Source: CAZJAH01 sp964544155 (GTDB taxonomy: Bacteria > Bacteroidota > Ignavibacteria > Kapaibacteriales > UBA2268). From it: a stretch of 46,181 bases of DNA. The stretch is taken from positions 1-46,181 of the forward strand of contig CAZJAH010000022.1 of the NCBI GenBank assembly GCA_964544155.1, in the 5' to 3' direction. The position numbers and the translations under genes are program-made. This document shows positions 27,199-35,681 of this stretch, one piece after another. Under the pieces are notes generated by a model. The model saw only the letters and a program-made list of their open reading frames with translations, was not told the DNA's origin and did no database searches. The stretch's first letter is position 1. Every line of letters starts with the position of its first letter.

Positions 27199-27206
27199 CA
27201 AAGATA
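27199..27206 (-). promoter_or_regulatory. Candidate -7 element for leuS
   Basis: On the minus strand this reads TATCTTTG, the canonical Bacteroidota -7 form of TAnnTTTG. It lies 42 bases upstream of the leuS ATG, giving an untranslated leader of about 35 bases. Confidence 0.5.
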
Positions 27207-27334
27207 AGAATATAAATACTAATAAGTAAAAAGTTTAGAATTTAAAAAAACAGCAATGTTTTAAAAATACATGGGTTAATTTTTCGTCACGATTTTTATG
27301 ATTAATTTTTCTTCATCAATTAAGGGGTTTTTCA

Positions 27335-27733
27335 ATGAAAATCTTATTTAGCATTCTTTTTATGGCAGGCCTTTTTCTTTTCTTAAATGCGTGTGAAACC
27401 GAAAAAGACAAGGAACCAGTTGAAGATAAGACCGCGCAAGAAAAACAGGAAGTACGCCAAGACCTGAACAATTACATGGATAAAATCGACAACAAAATTG
27501 AAGAATTAAACGAAAAAATCGAACAGCAGGGCGATGAAGCTGACGCTGAACTGAAGGATCAGCGCGACAAGCTTGAAGAGAAAAAAGGCCAAATCAAGAC
27601 AGAACTTGAAAATCTTGACACAGAAGCTGAAGATAATTGGGATGAATTCAAAAATAATGTCGAGAATGAATTCCAGGAAATTGATAAAATGCTAGAACAG
27701 ACCTTTGACGAGGATAAAGATACAGATATGTAG
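27335..27733 (+). CDS. Small acidic coiled-coil lipoprotein
   Basis: The 132-residue product has a lipoprotein signal peptide with lipobox LNAC (Cys20). The mature part is highly acidic and helical: heptad-like runs such as DLNNYMDKIDNKIEELNEKI and RDKLEEKKGQIKTELENL predict a coiled coil over about residues 35-125. The residues after Cys are ETEKDKEP, not the typical SDDD signal, so periplasmic or surface facing is open. It precedes the encapsulated-ferritin-like gene by 27 bases, with a strong GGAGAAGG ribosome site between, so they look like an operon. Whether it relates to iron handling is inference only. Confidence 0.75.
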   Translation: MKILFSILFMAGLFLFLNACETEKDKEPVEDKTAQEKQEVRQDLNNYMDKIDNKIEELNEKIEQQGDEADAELKDQRDKLEEKKGQIKTELENLDTEAEDNWDEFKNNVENEFQEIDKMLEQTFDEDKDTDM

Positions 27734-27760
27734 TTTAATTTTGTAATAACGGAGAAGGTA

Positions 27761-28063
27761 ATGGCTTTAGAACAGCTACACGAACAACCCGGTAACTTAA
27801 GCAGTGACACACTGAACATGAACCGCGCTCTGGCATCGCTCATAGAGGAGCTTGAAGCAGTTGCCTGGTACAGGCAAAGAGCTGACGCTTGCAGCAATGA
27901 TGAGCTTAAAGAAATACTACTACATAATGCCAAAGAAGAAAAAGAGCATGCCGCCATGGTATTAGAATGGATAAGAAGGCATGATGATGAATTCAATGAT
28001 GAACTCAAAACTTACCTCTTCACAAAAAAGCCTATCATGGAAGTCGAAGAAGATGAAGATTAA
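27761..28063 (+). CDS. EncFtn-like encapsulated ferritin
   Basis: This 100-residue protein resembles EncFtn, the half-ferritin that forms a dimeric ferroxidase and is usually cargo of an encapsulin nanocompartment. The two-helix hallmark is present: EELEAVAWYRQR (Glu29, Glu30, Glu32, Trp36, Tyr37) and KEEKEHAAMVLEWIRR (Glu60, His63), matching the EncFtn iron-site pattern with the same spacing. It ends KPIMEVEEDED, without the GSL-type targeting tail that directs cargo to shells. No shell gene is nearby; the next gene is a T9SS protein. Fe2+ oxidation is the expected activity; whether a shell exists elsewhere cannot be told. It shares an operon with the upstream lipoprotein and has its own terminator. 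Confidence 0.88.
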   Translation: MALEQLHEQPGNLSSDTLNMNRALASLIEELEAVAWYRQRADACSNDELKEILLHNAKEEKEHAAMVLEWIRRHDDEFNDELKTYLFTKKPIMEVEEDED

Positions 28064-28092
28064 AAGTTAAATTAAAAAGTTCAAGACTTAGT

Positions 28093-28122
28093 AAAAAGGC
28101 GGCTCCACAGCCGCCTTTTTTT
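28093..28122 (+). terminator. Rho-independent terminator after EncFtn gene
   Basis: A perfect 12-bp stem (AAAAAGGCGGCT / AGCCGCCTTTTT) with a 4-base loop CCAC is followed by more T. It ends the lipoprotein/EncFtn transcript. Confidence 0.92.
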
Positions 28123-28250
28123 ATTTCAAACTATAGACCTACGCTGCTATTTTCTAGTGAACATTAATATTTTTTTATTTTTTTGTAATATTTCCCCTTT
28201 TTTGCATATATTGTTTCCATACAATGTATAGGTCAATAGGGGAAATAGTT

Positions 28251-31200
28251 ATGAAATCAGTACTTTTTATCGCGATAATGCTGCTGCCATTTATTCGCTT
28301 ACACGCCGAAGTAAAGCTTACTCACCCCGCGGGCGGCGAGGAATTCGTAATCGGTTCGGATACTCTTATTAGCTGGGAGGGTATTCAACCCGGGGATACA
28401 GTCAGCATCGACTATAGTACAGACGGAGGAAAAAACTGGATTAACATCACAGATACCGCCACAGGCCTTAGTTATATATGGAAAGTACCCTGGTCAAAAT
28501 CGCAAAACTGCCTTCTAAAAATATCTTATAAAAAAAGATTTTTGGAGCCAACCATCATTTGGGAAAAATCTTATGGCGACAGTACGAGTAATTATGCTTC
28601 ATCAATGAAGATGACCTCCGATAGTAATTATATTATCGCAGGATCTGTGTTGGAAAAAACCTCATCTTTGGGGAAAGCTTTTGTTTTAAAAATAAATTCT
28701 TGTGGTGTTAAGCAATGGAACAAATCATATGGAGACGTATCAATTAGTACTTATGGTGCAAAATCAATTTATTCAACACAATATAAAGGATCCATCTTTG
28801 CGGGAGTATATCATAGTAATTATTATGTCGTAAAAATCGATAGCATTGGAACAGTTGAGTGGGAAAAATTTTATGGGGGTTCTAGTAGTGATTATGCAAA
28901 TAAAATCATTCAAACCTCAGATGGCAATTATATTGTCGCCGGTTATACTAGATCGAGAGATGGTGATATTAGTGTTAATTATGGGGCTGAAGACTTTTGG
29001 ATACTTAAATTAGATGATAAAGGTCAATTAATTTGGGAGAAATCTTATGGCGGCAGTCAGCATGACGCAGCTTATACAGTTCATGAAACAATTGATGGCA
29101 ATTATCTGGTCGGCGGCTACACATGGAGTGATGATGGAGATGTTGATTCCTATAAAGGATTGCAAGATGCGTGGTTAATAAAAATAGATAGAGATGGGAA
29201 TTTAATCTGGAATAAAACTTATGGCGGTTACGATATGGATGTAATTAATGACATAGTTACACTTAATAATGGCAATTGTGTTTTATTGGCAAGTACACGT
29301 TCAAACGATGGGGATGTCAGCAATAACAAAGGCATGTATGATTTTTGGGTTATTAAAATCAATAGTGCAGGTAATATTATTTGGGAGAAAACATTTGGAG
29401 GATCAGCAAATGAGTTAGCAGCAAGCATCCATTCAACCTCTGACGAAGGGCTTATAATTGTTGGAAGTTCAGCTTCAAATGACGGTGACGTCAGAAAAAA
29501 AAATCATCGCAGTGTAGATTATTGGCTTATTAAGTTAGATCGTGAAGGCATATTAGAATGGGAAATCAGCCTTGGAGGCAGCCATTGGGATTACCCAAAT
29601 GCTGTAATACCTTCAGGAAAAAATGAATATTTGGTTTGCGGCAATAGTGTTTCTGATGATGGTGATGTTAGTAACTGCAAAAATCCTGGCTTGAATGAAA
29701 CCTGGATCGTAAAAGTTGGCTTTGAAAAAGAGGGAGCTGATACATCCGGTATATTTTCTATTCTTGAACCGGAAATTGAGGCTGCTGATCTCGATTTGGG
29801 ATCGCATTGCATGGGCGGTTTTATTGATTCGCTAATAACTGCTTACATAAACAACAGCGGCGATTACAGGATACGAATTGATTCCATCTTTATCGATGGA
29901 AAGGACAAACAATACTTTGAGATAAATAAAAAGTTACCATTCTACCTTGAACCGGGTGAAACCGGCGACATACATTTAACTTTCTTACCAGATATAGAAA
30001 GGTCTTATAACTCAAAAATAGTTATCTATACACAATCGGATACCTTATTAAAAGAAATAAGAGCCGATGCTATAAATCCCAAACCACATTTCTTTATTAA
30101 TGAAATGGATTTCGGCTTGATTTGCTATAATGAGCAAATCGACAGTGTGGATATATCAATTTTAAAAAACAATGAGTACTATGATTTTGAAATTACTGAT
30201 ATATACTTAGCTAAAGGTGAAAACTCTTCATTTGATATTTATTCAGGGGGCGAAAAGGGTACATTAAAATCAAAAGCAACTATAGTAATGGATATTTCCT
30301 TTATACCTAATGATCCCGGGGAATTTAGAGACAGCCTTTTTATCGAATACGAATGTATGGAAGAACCCTATGTTATTGAATTAACCGGAGAAGCTATGAA
30401 ACCCGAATTCGAAATCGCGGAGAAAAAAATTGATCTCGGTTTCGTATTGCCCGGTGAAATTAAAGATAGCCTGCTGATTGACATGATAATCAATACCGGT
30501 GAATACCCACTGAATTTAATAAGTATATCCCGCCCCAATGTTCCATTTGAAATTATTGAGGGCGGCGCTCCAATAATCATAGGCCAGGGAAACTCCCACA
30601 ATATGAAACTGAGCTTCGCTCCGGTTAAGAGTGGCGATTTCAGGGACAGCATCATCATCGAATATGATTGCATGGATGAGCCGGTTGTTCTATATCTAGA
30701 GGGTACAACTATAGAACAAGGCCTGAATTTAGCAACTAATGAAATCGATTTCTTAACTATTTGTCATAACTCTCAAAAAGATAGTTCGGTTTTTATTCTG
30801 GAAAATACCGGCAGTTCAGCTGTCGATGTTTATGGTATCAGCCTGGCGGAAGGAGTGCGCTTTCAAATACTATCAGGCAGTGATCCCGGCAGCATCCAGC
30901 CCGGCGCCATGCACATGGTGAGCGTAAGATTCATGCCCGGAGAGGAAGGAGTATTTAGGGATAGCATAATTATCGAATATGAGGGTAAGGATAGCCCTCA
31001 GGTAGTGCACTTGAATGGAAGCGCGGTTAAACCTTATCCAGAAATTATAACCGCTGATTATGATTTCGGAAGTATTTGCGTTAATTCTTCAGATACAATG
31101 AATATTGAATTCCTTAAGAATTCCGGAACCGTTCCAATCGATATTCAAGAAATAAACATTGCCGGCAACGGCAGTTTTGAACTGTTGACAGAAGTACCGG

Positions 31201-32312
31201 ACTCAATTTTGCCGGGCGAGATATTATCCTTTAAAATACGGTTTTTCCCCGAAAGCCCGGGCACTTTCTCATCTAATTTTGAGATAGAATATCAGTGCAT
31301 GGATGAGCCGATTATACTAACACTATCCGGAACCGGAATTAAGCACGATATTGAGATAGCGCAAACAGTTGATTTCGGCTCAATTCTTATAGGAGAGTCT
31401 GTGAAATTCAGAAGCGCTATTATAATTAACAACGGTTCCTTACAAGTTGATTTCTCCAATCTCGTAAATCCCCGTCAGCCATTTGTTAATCATTCGAATA
31501 TTCCCAGGTCATTGGCAGCTGGCGACACCCTTTTCTTCGATATCGAATTTTCTCCTATTAGCGCGGGATCTTTCAACGACAGCTTAATTATATATTACAA
31601 CTGCATGGATAAGCCGGCGGTCATTTACCTCGAAGGCATTGGAAGCGATGAATTTATCAGCGCGGAACTAGAATTTCCCGAACTAAATGGAATTATAGGT
31701 GAAAAACTGGATATACCTTTATACGCGAAACTGAGCCTTGATAAAGAAATCCATGTTGACTTTGTTGTACAGGCTGCTATACCCTTTGACGCATTTTTGC
31801 CGGATATGGCAATAGACCGTTATGATGATAGGTTCCAGTATCTTACATTAAGCGGTTCCGCTATTCTTAATTCAGAAAAACAAGCAATAACCGAAGTACC
31901 CGGTAAAGTCCTTTTCGGATCTGAAAACAACAATCCGATCAAAATAATATCCTATAATTGGAAGGATAATGATATACCTACAACCACTTCTAACGGCACA
32001 CTCCATTTAAATCTGGATAGTCTGTGCGTTCCGGATCTAAGAAGGGTAGGAAGATTTACACCTCTGGAAGTCAGCGTAAACCCCAATCCGGTGGGAGATG
32101 GCCTTGAACTTACAATAAAGAGTGAACCCGACATCAGGCTGATGATATCTTTATATGATACACAGGGCAGCTTAATTTTAACCGAAGAAATATTATCATC
32201 AGGCATAAATCAAAAAACGCTTGATACAAAAACTATCAGCGCCGGCATTTACCGGCTAATTGTTCAATCACCATGGGAGACTAAATCCAAAAGCGTAGGA
32301 ATTGTAAAATAG
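28251..32312 (+). CDS. T9SS cargo: Ig, propeller and HYDIN-like repeats
   Basis: A 1353-residue secreted protein. I start at the ATG at 28251, which follows GGGGA by 8 bases and opens a signal peptide ending at LHA; a start at 28224 adds nine residues. An Ig-like domain like those of the 19180 gene comes first (about 22-100), then seven repeats of about 55 residues with the pattern W-E/N-K-S-Y-G-G and DGNYIVAGYT (about 105-490), probably a seven-bladed propeller. Next come six HYDIN-like/choice-of-anchor-D repeats (about 505-1130, each with FRDS and CMDEP-type motifs), a cohesin-like domain, and a T9SS C-terminal sorting domain (NPNPVGDG to GIVK). The propeller segment (about 28550-29755) is much lower in GC than the flanks. 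Confidence 0.85.
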   Translation: MKSVLFIAIMLLPFIRLHAEVKLTHPAGGEEFVIGSDTLISWEGIQPGDTVSIDYSTDGGKNWINITDTATGLSYIWKVPWSKSQNCLLKISYKKRFLEPTIIWEKSYGDSTSNYASSMKMTSDSNYIIAGSVLEKTSSLGKAFVLKINSCGVKQWNKSYGDVSISTYGAKSIYSTQYKGSIFAGVYHSNYYVVKIDSIGTVEWEKFYGGSSSDYANKIIQTSDGNYIVAGYTRSRDGDISVNYGAEDFWILKLDDKGQLIWEKSYGGSQHDAAYTVHETIDGNYLVGGYTWSDDGDVDSYKGLQDAWLIKIDRDGNLIWNKTYGGYDMDVINDIVTLNNGNCVLLASTRSNDGDVSNNKGMYDFWVIKINSAGNIIWEKTFGGSANELAASIHSTSDEGLIIVGSSASNDGDVRKKNHRSVDYWLIKLDREGILEWEISLGGSHWDYPNAVIPSGKNEYLVCGNSVSDDGDVSNCKNPGLNETWIVKVGFEKEGADTSGIFSILEPEIEAADLDLGSHCMGGFIDSLITAYINNSGDYRIRIDSIFIDGKDKQYFEINKKLPFYLEPGETGDIHLTFLPDIERSYNSKIVIYTQSDTLLKEIRADAINPKPHFFINEMDFGLICYNEQIDSVDISILKNNEYYDFEITDIYLAKGENSSFDIYSGGEKGTLKSKATIVMDISFIPNDPGEFRDSLFIEYECMEEPYVIELTGEAMKPEFEIAEKKIDLGFVLPGEIKDSLLIDMIINTGEYPLNLISISRPNVPFEIIEGGAPIIIGQGNSHNMKLSFAPVKSGDFRDSIIIEYDCMDEPVVLYLEGTTIEQGLNLATNEIDFLTICHNSQKDSSVFILENTGSSAVDVYGISLAEGVRFQILSGSDPGSIQPGAMHMVSVRFMPGEEGVFRDSIIIEYEGKDSPQVVHLNGSAVKPYPEIITADYDFGSICVNSSDTMNIEFLKNSGTVPIDIQEINIAGNGSFELLTEVPDSILPGEILSFKIRFFPESPGTFSSNFEIEYQCMDEPIILTLSGTGIKHDIEIAQTVDFGSILIGESVKFRSAIIINNGSLQVDFSNLVNPRQPFVNHSNIPRSLAAGDTLFFDIEFSPISAGSFNDSLIIYYNCMDKPAVIYLEGIGSDEFISAELEFPELNGIIGEKLDIPLYAKLSLDKEIHVDFVVQAAIPFDAFLPDMAIDRYDDRFQYLTLSGSAILNSEKQAITEVPGKVLFGSENNNPIKIISYNWKDNDIPTTTSNGTLHLNLDSLCVPDLRRVGRFTPLEVSVNPNPVGDGLELTIKSEPDIRLMISLYDTQGSLILTEEILSSGINQKTLDTKTISAGIYRLIVQSPWETKSKSVGIVK

Positions 32313-32320
32313 CCTTATTA

Positions 32321-33079
32321 TTATATCCTCCTTACGGAGGATTCGGGTATCCAGCCTACATTTCCGTCGGCGAGGCGGATTTTCTGCCATTCGCCGAGCT
32401 GATCAGTAATCTTTACTTTAGTTCCTTCATGCAAAATGAATAGGTCAGTGCTTTCTTCATCAGGGGAGCTTTTAACATAAATACTCGGGCTGAATATTAC
32501 AGCTTCGGGAGTGCCGTATTCAGTATTATAAACATGGTACGACATAGAGTATGAAAATACCGAAAGCACAAGAAAGCCTGCCGCAGCCGTAAAACCAATT
32601 TTTCTCAAGCCAGGCTTCAAAGCAAAAAGGTATATAAAGCCGCCGAAAAAGAAAAGCCATGTAAATGCTATACCCGCAACTGACCATTCAGTGGAAGTAA
32701 AAACAGTACTCATAGAATCGAACCATTTCTCGAAAAACGGCTTTGGCAAAGGCTCGATCTTATCCACGGTTTTAAGCCTGGCAATGTTCAGGTTAAACTC
32801 TATATCTTCGTCGCCGGGATTAAATTTATGCGCTTTTTCGTAATGCAAAATCGCGGCGGGAATATTATTAATTTTGTAAAAAGCATTACCGAGATTATAA
32901 TAAAGGCCGGATGATACATATCCCTGTCCGATCACCTTTTGGTATTGGATAATGGCCTCATCGTATGAGCCCTCGGTATAAAGTTTGTTTGCTTCACTTA
33001 GTATCTGTTCAGGGCTTCTATCCTGAGCGAAAAGTATCTGTGAGAATAAAATCATAAAAGCAATCGCCGCTATTCTCAT
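32321..33079 (-). CDS. batE: BatE: TPR/SH3 membrane protein
   Basis: BatE is the last member of the Bat (Bacteroides aerotolerance) operon, an envelope complex with von Willebrand A proteins. The 252-residue product has a signal peptide ending FAQ, two to three TPR units (about 25-110; SYDEAIIQYQKVI, LYYNLGNAFYKINNIPAAILHYEKA), two membrane segments (about 134-180), and a C-terminal bacterial SH3 domain ending with DGNVGWIPESSVRRI. That layout is diagnostic for BatE. Its start overlaps the batD stop by 4 bases (ATGA), so translation is coupled. The stop is 8 bases from the convergent T9SS gene. Confidence 0.9.
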   Translation of the reverse strand: MRIAAIAFMILFSQILFAQDRSPEQILSEANKLYTEGSYDEAIIQYQKVIGQGYVSSGLYYNLGNAFYKINNIPAAILHYEKAHKFNPGDEDIEFNLNIARLKTVDKIEPLPKPFFEKWFDSMSTVFTSTEWSVAGIAFTWLFFFGGFIYLFALKPGLRKIGFTAAAGFLVLSVFSYSMSYHVYNTEYGTPEAVIFSPSIYVKSSPDEESTDLFILHEGTKVKITDQLGEWQKIRLADGNVGWIPESSVRRI

Positions 33080-34887
33080 TTAAGCCTGCCCTCCAGCTTT
33101 GTAATCAAAATTGCTGCCGATTCGTATATACCCGCCATTTTATTTTCGCCTTCATCGGGAGCAAACCTGGCGTATTCACATTCATCAAGGATGCGTTTAA
33201 GTTCATTTATTTCTTCTTCGGAAACATCTTTAATTTTTAAAGCCGCACCTGCAGAATCTTTGTTCAACGCGGCAAAGGGTATATTCAGTTTGTCATGCAG
33301 GTAGCCCCATATTGCTTTGGATACCTCTTCATAGAATTTCTCATCCTCTCCGGCAGAAAGATGCTTTCCTGCCTGAGCGAGCCTCTTTTTAGCCGTGGAT
33401 GATGCTTTGCGGTTTTTCAGAAGAGCTGTATCATGCATCATTTCAGAACGCCTGCGCCTGTAAATTACCAGTCCCACAAACAAAAATAAGGGCAGCAGGC
33501 TGAATACATAAAAAGCTGCCGAACCAAAAAGCGGCCCTGATGCCTTACTTTTTAGCTCAATATCATTCTTGATGTATCGAATATCCTTACCCAGATACTG
33601 CAATTCTTCCCTGCTTACTCCTGATGCACCGTCTTGCGCTATGCCGCCTTCGCCTTTTTCGACATGTATATTGAATACTTCGGAGCTGTATTCCCTGTAT
33701 TCACTTGTACCGGTATCATACCATGAGAATTTCACAGGGCCGATTTTGTAATTGCCGGTGTTAGCAGGTATAGACAGATACTCGAATATCCTGCTTCCGC
33801 TGATACCGCCGGCGCTCGATTTGTAGCTGTCGGTAATTTTCGGGTCGTAGCTGTCCCAACCCGGAGGGAATTGTATATCCGGAGTATTTATAAGAGGCAG
33901 GTTGCCCTTGCCTGTAATTTTTATTTTCAGGGTGATGGGATCGCCTGTTTTAGTTTCTGTTTTATCAAACCATGATTCTATTTGAAAATCCCCGACAGCT
34001 CCTGTAAATGATTCGGGCGATCCGGAGGGCAGAGGCTTAACATTAACTGTCGCGGAATTCGACTTAGCCGTATAATCAAAATTCTTGTAGTTATCAAAGA
34101 ACAATCCCCGCCGCCGGTCATCCTGAATTCTCAAAGGTACTACTAAATCAGCTTCAAAGGGCGGTACTTCCAGCTCACCGCTTATCTGCGGTATAAGAAT
34201 GTTCTGCTGGATTATATGTGTTCGGTAAATTACTCCCTTATATTTTTCGGTTTGCCAGTTTTGTTCTCCCATGTCAATATCCTGAACCCAGAATCCGTTA
34301 AAAGCCGGAGTTGTTTTTACATTGAACTGCCGAAGTTCGAGTTGGGAATTAACATATAGCTTATATGCCGCACTGATTTGTTCGCCTTCACGGACATTAG
34401 TGCGGTCAACGATCAGACGCATGAAAACATTTTCGCTGATAAATTTTTCGGCCTTCTCTTCAATCGACTGCGCCCGGCGGCTTTCGGCAGTGGCGCCTTT
34501 TTCGACTACTTCCAAATCTACCGTAGAGGATTTTATCCTGTCTCCGTCAACATTTATGTAAGCCGGGCCGATAGTGTATTTTCCTTTTGACTTAGCTTTT
34601 AAAGCATAAGTAAATGAAAAGCTCTTGGACATCTGCCCGTTCATTATCTGTGTGCTCTGGCTTTGATACGGGCCGCCCGTTACATTAAACCCGCGGAAAT
34701 CAGGCGGACGGAAGTTATTGCCGTCAGTGTTCAGGCTGAATGTAACCTGAAAGGTCTCGCCAACAGCCACCGGATTTTTATTAACCGAAGCAGTGAACTG
34801 AACATCCTGCGCGGTCAGCAGGCCGCCGCACAGAAATACAGCCGCAAACAAGAATATCCAAAAATATTTCATTTTAGTAACTACCAT
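33076..34887 (-). CDS. batD: BatD family protein
   Basis: BatD is a periplasmic, membrane-anchored beta-sandwich protein of the Bat complex, needed with BatA/B for envelope stress and aerotolerance in several Bacteroidota. The 603-residue product has a signal peptide, an N-terminal half made of BatD beta domains (VQFTASVNKNPVAVGETFQVTFSL, GGPYQSQSTQIMNG), one membrane segment (about 450-475) and a cytoplasmic helical tail. The start can be 34887 (overlapping the batC stop by 7 bases) or Met6 at 34872; the latter begins directly at the hydrophobic run. The overlap indicates coupled translation. Confidence 0.9.
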   Translation of the reverse strand: MVVTKMKYFWIFLFAAVFLCGGLLTAQDVQFTASVNKNPVAVGETFQVTFSLNTDGNNFRPPDFRGFNVTGGPYQSQSTQIMNGQMSKSFSFTYALKAKSKGKYTIGPAYINVDGDRIKSSTVDLEVVEKGATAESRRAQSIEEKAEKFISENVFMRLIVDRTNVREGEQISAAYKLYVNSQLELRQFNVKTTPAFNGFWVQDIDMGEQNWQTEKYKGVIYRTHIIQQNILIPQISGELEVPPFEADLVVPLRIQDDRRRGLFFDNYKNFDYTAKSNSATVNVKPLPSGSPESFTGAVGDFQIESWFDKTETKTGDPITLKIKITGKGNLPLINTPDIQFPPGWDSYDPKITDSYKSSAGGISGSRIFEYLSIPANTGNYKIGPVKFSWYDTGTSEYREYSSEVFNIHVEKGEGGIAQDGASGVSREELQYLGKDIRYIKNDIELKSKASGPLFGSAAFYVFSLLPLFLFVGLVIYRRRRSEMMHDTALLKNRKASSTAKKRLAQAGKHLSAGEDEKFYEEVSKAIWGYLHDKLNIPFAALNKDSAGAALKIKDVSEEEINELKRILDECEYARFAPDEGENKMAGIYESAAILITKLEGRLK

Positions 34888-35681
34888 TTCTTTCCCGAAC
34901 TTTGTGTGCCTTTTTGTTTTTTCTTTATAGATTTTTGAAGTTCCATTTCCTGCCTTCTCAGTGCCTGCAGAATTCTTTCAGCGTCATCTTTGGACAGCTG
35001 TTTTTCCTGCCTTCCGGCCTGCTGCTTTTCAAGTTCTTTTTTCTGATCTGCCATATTCTGATCTTGTTGCTGTCGGTCCTGCTTTTTATCCTGCTCTCCC
35101 TTTTGTTGCTGCTTTTGGTCAGCCATATTCTGTTCTTGCTTATCCTGTTGTTTTTTATTCTGCTGATCCTTGTCCTGTTTATTTTGCTGATCTTTATCCT
35201 GCTTATCCTGCTGATCTTTATCCTGCTTATCCTGCTGATCTTTGTTCTGCTGCTGCTGCTGCTTGGCAAGTAACTTTTTGGCATATTCAAGGTTATATCT
35301 TGTATCCTCGTCTTTAGGATCATTTCGCAGAGCGTTTTTATAAGCATCGATGCTTTCTTTCAGCTTATCTGTTTTCAGGTAAGCATTACCCAAGTTGTGA
35401 AATAAGTCGGCTTTTTCTTCTTTTGAAAGATCATTCGAGTTCAGTTCAAGATAATTCTCTGCCGCTTTTTCGAAATCCTCTTGTTTGTAAAGAGCATTTC
35501 CAAGATTATAAACGCCCTCTTTCAGGCGTTCATTTTCAAGGGATTTTCTGTACTGAATTTCAGCATCCTTATAATTGCCTTCTTTGTATTTTTTGTTTCC
35601 CTCATTAATTGCCTCCTTAGTATCCTGCGCGAACAGGCTTATCGGCAATAATATGATTATTAAGAAATAAAACTGTTTCAT
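34881..35681 (-). CDS. batC: BatC: TPR protein with Gln/Asp/Lys-rich tail
   Basis: BatC is the TPR protein of the Bat operon. The 266-residue product has a signal peptide ending LFAQ, three TPR-like units (about 20-135; KEGNYKDAEIQYRKSL, EEKADLFHNLGNAYLK, SIDAYKNALRNDPKDEDTRYNLEYAKKLL), then a low-complexity region (about 138-230) of Gln, Asp and Lys repeats such as KDQQDKQDKDQQDKQDK, and a helical end with SKDDAERILQAL. TPRs usually bind partner proteins. The start overlaps the batB stop by 4 bases. The repetitive stretch could vary in length between strains; see the repeat entry. Confidence 0.9.
   Translation of the reverse strand: MKQFYFLIIILLPISLFAQDTKEAINEGNKKYKEGNYKDAEIQYRKSLENERLKEGVYNLGNALYKQEDFEKAAENYLELNSNDLSKEEKADLFHNLGNAYLKTDKLKESIDAYKNALRNDPKDEDTRYNLEYAKKLLAKQQQQQNKDQQDKQDKDQQDKQDKDQQNKQDKDQQNKKQQDKQEQNMADQKQQQKGEQDKKQDRQQQDQNMADQKKELEKQQAGRQEKQLSKDDAERILQALRRQEMELQKSIKKKQKGTQSSGKKW
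35120..35270. repeat. Short tandem repeats within batC
   Basis: The 24 bases at 35187-35210 (CTGATCTTTATCCTG at its start) repeat exactly at 35211-35234, and imperfect copies lie on both sides; a CTG triplet run follows at about 35247-35262. On the coding strand this encodes the DQQDKQDK repeats. Confidence 0.85.

Noticed and set aside
28251..32312. The gene after EncFtn as an encapsulin shell
   Set aside because: Its product has a signal peptide, propeller, HYDIN-like repeats and a T9SS tail, not an HK97-type shell fold.
34902..35317. Open frames of about 120 codons antisense to batC
   Set aside because: They arise from the Gln/Asp/Lys repeats of batC read on the other strand, giving Leu/Phe- or Ala/Tyr-rich nonsense.
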